Shown one piece after another: positions 5,434 to 10,491 of a stretch of DNA of 10,491 nt. The notes under the pieces were generated by a model, which was given only the letters and a program-made list of their open reading frames with translations, was not told the DNA's origin and did not search any database. This DNA comes from Candidatus Omnitrophota bacterium. Its GTDB lineage: Bacteria; Omnitrophota; Gorgyraeia; JAHIPI01. Location: positions 1 through 10,491 of the forward strand of contig JAUWWU010000014.1 of the NCBI GenBank assembly GCA_030616695.1. Reading direction: 5' to 3'. Position numbers and translations under genes: made by a program. The first letter of the stretch is position 1. Every line of letters begins with the position of its first letter.

Positions 5434-6618
5434 CTACTTGTCATTCAAGGCGGCGATCCCGGGAAGGGTCTTTCCCTCCAGATACTCAAGCGATGCGCCG
5501 CCGCCTGTCGAGATATGGGACATCTTAGCGGCAAGCCCGAGTTTGTTTATCGCCGCTGCCGTATCTCCGCCGCCTATAATAGTGGTAATCTTGGAGCCGG
5601 CGAGGAATCTGGCGAGCGCTGCAGTTCCCTTGCTAAATGGCTTCACTTCAAAAAATCCGACAGGGCCGTTCCAGATAACGGTCCTGGCTTTTTTTAAAAC
5701 AGCTTCAAACTCCTTAACTGTCTTGGGTCCGATATCTAAACCTATTCCGCCGTCCGGTATATTTTTGTCCGCAGTAGTTTCGGTCTTAGCCGCTGCGTCT
5801 ATTTTGTCCGCTATGACATGGTCGCTCGGCAGCAGGATCTTTACGTTTTTGGACCTTGCATTCTCGAGTATCTCCTTAGCCAGACCAAGCTTATCGGATT
5901 CCAGTTTTGAATTACCGATATCTACGCCCTCTGACTTCAAAAATGTATAAGCCATAGCGCCGCCTATAAGTATGGCATCCACATTATTCATCAAATTCTT
6001 TATGACCTTTATCTTATCCGAAACCTTTGCGCCTCCTAAAATAGCCACATAGGGTTTATCCGGGTTCTTAGTCGCCTTTTCGAAATAATCGATTTCTTTA
6101 CCCACCAGAAACCCGGCTGCGGAAGGGAGATATTTCGTAATACCTTCCGTTGAGGCATGGGCCCTGTGGCATGTGCCGAACGCATCATTCACAAATATAT
6201 CGGCAAGCGATGCCAGCTGTTTTGCAAACTGCGGGTCATTCGCCTCTTCTTCCGGATGAAAGCGGAGATTCTCAAGCAATGCAACGTCTTTCGGCTTTAT
6301 GGCAGATATTGCCTTTGTTACGCTATCGCCTACGCAGTCATCCAGCTTCGTTACGGCCCTGCCCAGCAGTTCGCCCAGTCGTTCTGCAACCGGCGTCAAT
6401 CTCAACTCGTCCCTCACCTTGCCCTTGGGCCTTCCGAGATGGCTCATCAGGATAACTTTTGCATTGTTGTCTATTAGATATTTGATCGTAGGTAACGCGC
6501 CTTTTATCCTGCTGTCATCGGTTATGCTGCGGTTTTCGTCAAGCGGGACATTGAAATCCACCCTCACGATAACGCGTTTATTTTTTACGTCTATGTCCTT
6601 CACTGTCTTTTTGTTCAT
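5434..6618 (-). CDS. pgk: Phosphoglycerate kinase
   Basis: Transfers the acyl phosphate of 1,3-bisphosphoglycerate to ADP, making ATP and 3-phosphoglycerate; it acts directly after GAPDH in glycolysis and reverses in gluconeogenesis. It has 394 residues, full length for bacterial PGK. Substrate-binding elements of the N-domain are VRVDFNVP (18-25; Asp21, Asn23), DDSRI (34-38; Arg37), MSHLGRPKG (58-66), ENLRF (116-120; Arg119) and NDAFGTCHRAHAS (144-156; Arg152). The nucleotide-binding C-domain has LGGAKVSDK (194-202), NGPVGFFE (317-324) and GGGDTAAA (349-356). The ATG at 6618 follows the gap stop by nine bases, with an AGGGTT-type ribosome site within that gap. Nothing is missing or unusual. 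Confidence 0.98.
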   Translation of the reverse strand: MNKKTVKDIDVKNKRVIVRVDFNVPLDENRSITDDSRIKGALPTIKYLIDNNAKVILMSHLGRPKGKVRDELRLTPVAERLGELLGRAVTKLDDCVGDSVTKAISAIKPKDVALLENLRFHPEEEANDPQFAKQLASLADIFVNDAFGTCHRAHASTEGITKYLPSAAGFLVGKEIDYFEKATKNPDKPYVAILGGAKVSDKIKVIKNLMNNVDAILIGGAMAYTFLKSEGVDIGNSKLESDKLGLAKEILENARSKNVKILLPSDHVIADKIDAAAKTETTADKNIPDGGIGLDIGPKTVKEFEAVLKKARTVIWNGPVGFFEVKPFSKGTAALARFLAGSKITTIIGGGDTAAAINKLGLAAKMSHISTGGGASLEYLEGKTLPGIAALNDK

Positions 6619-6627
6619 AACCCTACC

Positions 6628-7647
<1,020 letters not shown>

Positions 7648-7674
7648 TTATATTTTTAGCAAATTTGAAGTTAG

Positions 7675-7702
7675 ATTATACCACAATATTCGCTATATGC
7701 AA
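7675..7702 (-). promoter_or_regulatory. Sigma-70-type promoter with extended -10 for gap operon
   Basis: On the minus strand TTGCAT (7702-7697) is a 4-of-6 match to the -35 box. After a 16-base spacer comes a perfect TATAAT (7680-7675), preceded by TGG, which forms the TGn extended -10 element. Transcription should start around 7668, leaving a 5' leader of about 35 bases that contains the AGGGGGT ribosome site. The promoter lies in the 84-base gap between fmt and gap, the only long gap in the right two-thirds of the window. No clear terminator for the upstream fmt transcript is seen in the same gap, so read-through is possible. Confidence 0.75.
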
Positions 7703-7716
7703 GAAAAAATATGACG

Positions 7717-8655
7717 TTACCCCAATTTTGAGCCGGGTTTGATCTTGTATCCGCGCAAAAATAGCTCTGCGCTCATCCTTTTTTTTCCTTCAAGCTGCAT
7801 CTCCCTTATCGAGACCGCGCCGTCGCCCGTTCTAACAATAAAACCTTCCTTTTCGCCGGACGCAACAAGTTCGCCCGGTAAAAAGCCGGAAAAATCTTTG
7901 CCGGTTTCCGCCTTCGCAGAAATAATCTTGAGCATATGCCCGTCAAGAAAAGAATAGGTGCCGGGCCATGGCTCCAGCCCCCTCATTCTGTTGATTATGT
8001 CCGCCGTGTCCAGGCCCCAATCTATCCTTCCGTCTTCCTTCCTGAGCTTCGGAGCAAAGGTAACATTTTTTTCGTCCTGTTTCCTGAAATCGGCTTTCCC
8101 CTCTTTTATTAATTCCATCGCTTCCATCAATAGCCCGGCCCCCATCGCCGCAAGCCTGGAACCCAGGGCTTCGGCCGCCTCAGACGGGGCGATCTTGGCC
8201 TCCTTCTGCAATATTATATCGCCGGCATCCATCTCCTCGTTCATCCTTATTATCGTAACGCCTGTCTTATCTTCGCCGTTTGCAATAGCCCAATTAACAG
8301 GCGCCGCGCCTCTATATTTCGGCAAGAGCGAGGCATGGGCGTTCAGAGAGCAAAATCGCGGGATGCCGAGTATAACCTTCGGCAGAATAGTGCCGTATGC
8401 GACCACAACGAAAAAGTCTGCTTTATATCCTTTTAATCTGTCAATGAAACTTTTTTCGATAATATCTTCCGGTTGATAAAGGGGGATGTTTAATTTTTTT
8501 GCCTCCTGCTTGACCGGCGAAGCGGAAACCCTCAAACGGCGCCCGCTTTTTCTGTCCGGCTGCGTTATAACACAGCTTATAGCATGGCTGCTTGCCGCAA
8601 GCTTCTTTAATATGGTGACCGCAAACTCGGATGTCCCAAAAAATACTATCTTCAT
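7717..8655 (-). CDS. fmt: Methionyl-tRNA formyltransferase
   Basis: Adds a formyl group from 10-formyltetrahydrofolate to Met-tRNA(fMet) for initiation of translation. It has 312 residues, close to the E. coli enzyme. The N-terminal hydrolase/formyltransferase domain starts MKIVFFGTSEFA. It carries the catalytic triad as Asn105 and His107 in SLNAHASLLPKYRGAAP (103-119) and Asp143 in MDAGD (142-146). The RKSGRRL stretch (35-41) corresponds to the basic tRNA-contacting loop. The C-terminal OB-like domain follows from about 205, with the RGLEPWPGTY motif (225-234). The ATG at 8655 shares bases with the ribF stop (ATGA), so translational coupling is likely; no strong independent SD is visible. 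The usual partner def (peptide deformylase) is not adjacent; fmt instead trails ribF. Confidence 0.97.
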   Translation of the reverse strand: MKIVFFGTSEFAVTILKKLAASSHAISCVITQPDRKSGRRLRVSASPVKQEAKKLNIPLYQPEDIIEKSFIDRLKGYKADFFVVVAYGTILPKVILGIPRFCSLNAHASLLPKYRGAAPVNWAIANGEDKTGVTIIRMNEEMDAGDIILQKEAKIAPSEAAEALGSRLAAMGAGLLMEAMELIKEGKADFRKQDEKNVTFAPKLRKEDGRIDWGLDTADIINRMRGLEPWPGTYSFLDGHMLKIISAKAETGKDFSGFLPGELVASGEKEGFIVRTGDGAVSIREMQLEGKKRMSAELFLRGYKIKPGSKLG

Positions 8656-9617
8656 ATCGGTTTCTTTTTGAAGTATCTCTTCGTTATGCCTATATCCTTC
8701 CCTATCCTCGAAAGGAGGTGTTTTTTATTCTTAAATCTATGCTCGCGCCTGATCCGTTTTAAGAATACGACTTCTATGTCTTTTCCGTAAATCGACCTAC
8801 GGAAGTTGAAGATATGGACTTCTACTGTCGGCTCTCTTTCGTCTCTGTTGAATGTCGGCCGGAAACCGATATTGAGGATGCCTCGATATTCCCTGTTTTT
8901 CAATCTTACTTTTACCATATAGACACCGCTCGGCGGAATTGCCTCATGATGCAGGTCCAGATTGGCCGTCGGAAAACCGAGTATTCTTCCTCTCCTGGCG
9001 CCTCTCGTCACGGTGCCGAGTATCGCAACTTCTCTTCCCAGTAATCTGCCGGCCTCATTCAGACGACCGGACATAATGAGGTTACGTATAAGGGTGCTGC
9101 TTATAACACTTTTCCCGGATTTTAAGGGCCTTATCGTGCGCACCTTAAGGCCGAATCTATTCCCGAGCTTTCTCAATTCCTTAATATCGCCCGTTCTTCT
9201 TCTGCCGAATAAAAACCCCTCTCCGACTAAAAGCTCCTTGACGTTCATCCTTTTGACCAGTATATCTTCGACAAAACGCGCGGGTTTTATGGCTGCGAAT
9301 TTTTTTGTAAAACTTAGAAGAACGGCGATATCGATTCCTTCGGCCGCGAGTAGATTTAATTTATGTTTTGCGGATACCAGCATCGGCGGAGTCTTGTGCG
9401 GATGGAGCACCTTTGCGGGATGCGGGTCGAATGTCAAAACACAACTCTTTCCCTTTATCCCCGCGGCGCTTTTCTTGAGGTTAGAGAGTATTCTTTTGTG
9501 ACCCCTGTGGACACCGTCAAATATCCCTATGGTAAGCGCTACGGGTTCTTGTATCTTTAAGCTTTTTATGCCGCGTATTATCTTCATCTGCTTCACCGCC
9601 CGCGGCTTAAGGATCAT
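8652..9617 (-). CDS. ribF: Bifunctional riboflavin kinase/FAD synthetase
   Basis: Phosphorylates riboflavin to FMN and adenylylates FMN to FAD. It has 321 residues with both domains present. The nucleotidyltransferase domain shows GIFDGVHRGH (31-40; HxGH-type site), LTFDPHP (61-67) and ISSTLIR (172-178). The kinase domain shows the PTAN motif (216-219) inside LGFPTANLDL, NIGFRPTF (249-256) and VEVHIFNF (265-272), in which Glu266 is the probable catalytic base. Where many relatives have VGxDFRFG, this protein has VGEGFLFG (131-138). The ATG at 9617 overlaps the truB stop as ATGA. However, the in-frame ATG at 9587 (Met11) begins MKIIRGIKSL, the usual RibF start, and has GGTGA five bases upstream, so the protein may really have 311 residues. 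Confidence 0.96.
   Translation of the reverse strand: MILKPRAVKQMKIIRGIKSLKIQEPVALTIGIFDGVHRGHKRILSNLKKSAAGIKGKSCVLTFDPHPAKVLHPHKTPPMLVSAKHKLNLLAAEGIDIAVLLSFTKKFAAIKPARFVEDILVKRMNVKELLVGEGFLFGRRRTGDIKELRKLGNRFGLKVRTIRPLKSGKSVISSTLIRNLIMSGRLNEAGRLLGREVAILGTVTRGARRGRILGFPTANLDLHHEAIPPSGVYMVKVRLKNREYRGILNIGFRPTFNRDEREPTVEVHIFNFRRSIYGKDIEVVFLKRIRREHRFKNKKHLLSRIGKDIGITKRYFKKKPI
9588..9597 (-). promoter_or_regulatory. Possible ribosome-binding site for an internal ribF start
   Basis: On the minus strand GCGGTGAAGCAG precedes the ATG at 9587-9585. GGTGA matches the 3' part of the Shine-Dalgarno consensus, five bases from that ATG. The upstream ATG at 9617 lacks a comparable site and would rely on coupling to truB. 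This site, together with the family's usual MKIIRG start, supports the internal start. Confidence 0.5.
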
Positions 9618-10303
9618 GCGATCAAAATATTATGCAATTCATTATCGGGGAGTGACCTCAGCCGCCGGATATCAAGTGCCTGCGAAATATGAAAATCGCC
9701 CGTTCGGATGCGCCGGAGTTCAGCCATATGGCCTCCGCACCCCAGCTTCTCGCCTATGTCTGTGCATAATTGGCGTATATATGTCCCCTTTGAACATGAA
9801 ACGCTAAAGACGACATCCGGGAGGGCTACTTCCTTTACACATAACTCCTTTATTACGACCTTGCGTGCCTTCCTCGGCACCACAATGCCTTTTCTCGCCC
9901 ATTTGTAAAGACTTTTACCTTTATACTTTACCGCCGAAAACATAGGGGGCACCTGTTGTATTTCGCCTTTAAAACTCGTTACCGCCGCTTCAACGGTTTC
10001 CCTGCTAAGCTTCAGCGCACCGGACGCTTTAATCGCTCTGCCAAATGCATCCCCCGTATCTGTCGTAACGCCAAGCCGCAACTTCACCTCATATTCCTTG
10101 TCCCCGCTCATCAAGATATCAAACTTCTTAGTCGCTCCTCCGACCAAGATGAGTAAGACTCCCGTCGCTATAGGGTCCAGCGTGCCGCCGTGCCCTATCC
10201 TCTTTATCTTGAACAGGCTCCTGGCGATGTTCACGACGTCGTGGCTCGTTATGCCTTTTGGCTTATCTATGACCAATATGCCGTTCGGCGCTTTTCTTTC
10301 CAT
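9614..10303 (-). CDS. truB: tRNA pseudouridine(55) synthase, short form
   Basis: Converts uridine 55 in the T-loop of tRNAs to pseudouridine. It has 229 residues, whereas E. coli TruB has about 314. Visible motifs are GILVIDKPKGITSHDVV (8-24), HGGTLDP (38-44) with catalytic Asp43, and GDKEYEVKLRLGVTTDTGD (67-85), where Tyr71 is the active-site tyrosine. PPMFSAVKYKGKSLY and CSKGTYIRQL, followed by LRRIRTGDF, complete the catalytic domain. The protein stops soon after this, so the C-terminal PUA-type tRNA-binding domain is absent; such short forms are known. It starts two bases after the DHH-gene stop, with GAGGAG 14 bases upstream (rather far), and ends in an ATGA overlap with ribF. The next downstream Met would remove conserved residues, so this start is favoured. 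Confidence 0.96.
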   Translation of the reverse strand: MERKAPNGILVIDKPKGITSHDVVNIARSLFKIKRIGHGGTLDPIATGVLLILVGGATKKFDILMSGDKEYEVKLRLGVTTDTGDAFGRAIKASGALKLSRETVEAAVTSFKGEIQQVPPMFSAVKYKGKSLYKWARKGIVVPRKARKVVIKELCVKEVALPDVVFSVSCSKGTYIRQLCTDIGEKLGCGGHMAELRRIRTGDFHISQALDIRRLRSLPDNELHNILIA

Positions 10304-10305
10304 GG

Positions 10306-10491
10306 CTACAACAAAAACTCCTCTGCAACCCTTAAGACCTTTTTTATGACTTCCTCTAATTCGCCGTCTATCAAGCAGCCGGATGCCCTCGGATGCCCGC
10401 CTCCGCCGAATTTACCGGCGAGCACATTGACATTGGCCCGGCCCTTTGAGCGAAAGCCGACATGTATTTTTCGCGGGTCCTCCATATCCTC
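10306..10491 (-). CDS. nrnA: DHH/DHHA1 family phosphoesterase, NrnA-like (C-terminal 61 residues only)
   Basis: My translation of the right edge gives an open frame of 61 residues ending in TAG at 10308-10306; the gene runs off the window. It contains KIHVGFRSKG, then KFGGGGHPRASGC, the GGGH glycine-histidine motif of the DHHA1 substrate-binding domain, followed by a short helix to the end. This is the C-terminus of an NrnA-type enzyme, which degrades short oligoribonucleotides (nanoRNA) and dephosphorylates pAp. The DHH catalytic half is outside. The position directly before truB (2-base gap) matches the common infB-rbfA-nrnA-truB-ribF arrangement, which supports NrnA over RecJ. The exact subfamily cannot be settled from this fragment. 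Confidence 0.88.
   Translation of the reverse strand, partial: EDMEDPRKIHVGFRSKGRANVNVLAGKFGGGGHPRASGCLIDGELEEVIKKVLRVAEEFLL

Noticed and set aside
5297..5950. 217-codon plus-strand open frame opposite tpiA and pgk
   Set aside because: It lies entirely antisense to two unmistakable glycolytic genes, and its translation resembles no family I know. It is a shadow of their codon bias.
7703..7740. Rho-independent terminator after fmt
   Set aside because: A run of six T follows the stop on the minus strand, but only a 4-bp stem (ACCC/GGGT) can form before it, with a loop too large to be convincing.
7958..8476. 172-codon plus-strand open frame opposite fmt
   Set aside because: Antisense shadow of fmt; Ser/Ala/Ile-rich translation without motifs and no ribosome-binding context of note.

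Overview
The window is a compact bacterial segment in which every gene I can support lies on the minus strand, so it is read from right to left. No intergenic gap exceeds about 130 bases. The organism looks like an uncultivated, probably Gram-negative-type (diderm) bacterium. The peptide-binding protein has an exported signal peptide without a convincing lipobox, which fits a periplasm. Codons such as ATA and AGG are frequent and GC looks moderate by eye. A lineage like Omnitrophota is possible, but this is only an inference and I cannot name a species.

Right end (10491 to about 7717): a translation and RNA-maintenance cluster. It runs from the C-terminal end of a DHH/DHHA1 phosphoesterase (NrnA-like), through truB (tRNA pseudouridine 55 synthase) and ribF (FAD synthetase/riboflavin kinase), to fmt (Met-tRNA formyltransferase). 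The genes are separated by 2 bases or overlap as ATGA, so translation is probably coupled. In many bacteria nrnA-truB-ribF follows nusA-infB-rbfA, which is what I would expect just outside the window.

Middle (7716 to 4324): an extended -10 promoter sits in the 84-base gap after fmt and drives gap-pgk-tpiA-secG. This is the lower-glycolysis triose-phosphate module plus the SecG translocon subunit, with 3-15 base spacings. A terminator-like hairpin with a U-rich tail lies about 27 bases past the secG stop, embedded in the signal-peptide codons of the next gene.

Left end (4358 to 1): a peptide/nickel-type ABC importer: periplasmic binding protein, two permeases (DppB-like, DppC-like) and the first 242 residues of a DppD-like ATPase cut by the window edge.

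The most unusual feature is a hairpin repeat (13-bp stem, 10-base loop, 13-bp stem) that occurs twice, in opposite orientations, in the two intergenic gaps flanking the dppB-dppC pair. The right copy carries an additional half-copy. The left copy abuts a tandemly duplicated 11-base Shine-Dalgarno segment in front of dppD. I see no phage, CRISPR, defence or transposase genes, and no clearly new multi-gene system. The interest lies in the repeats and the regulatory architecture.
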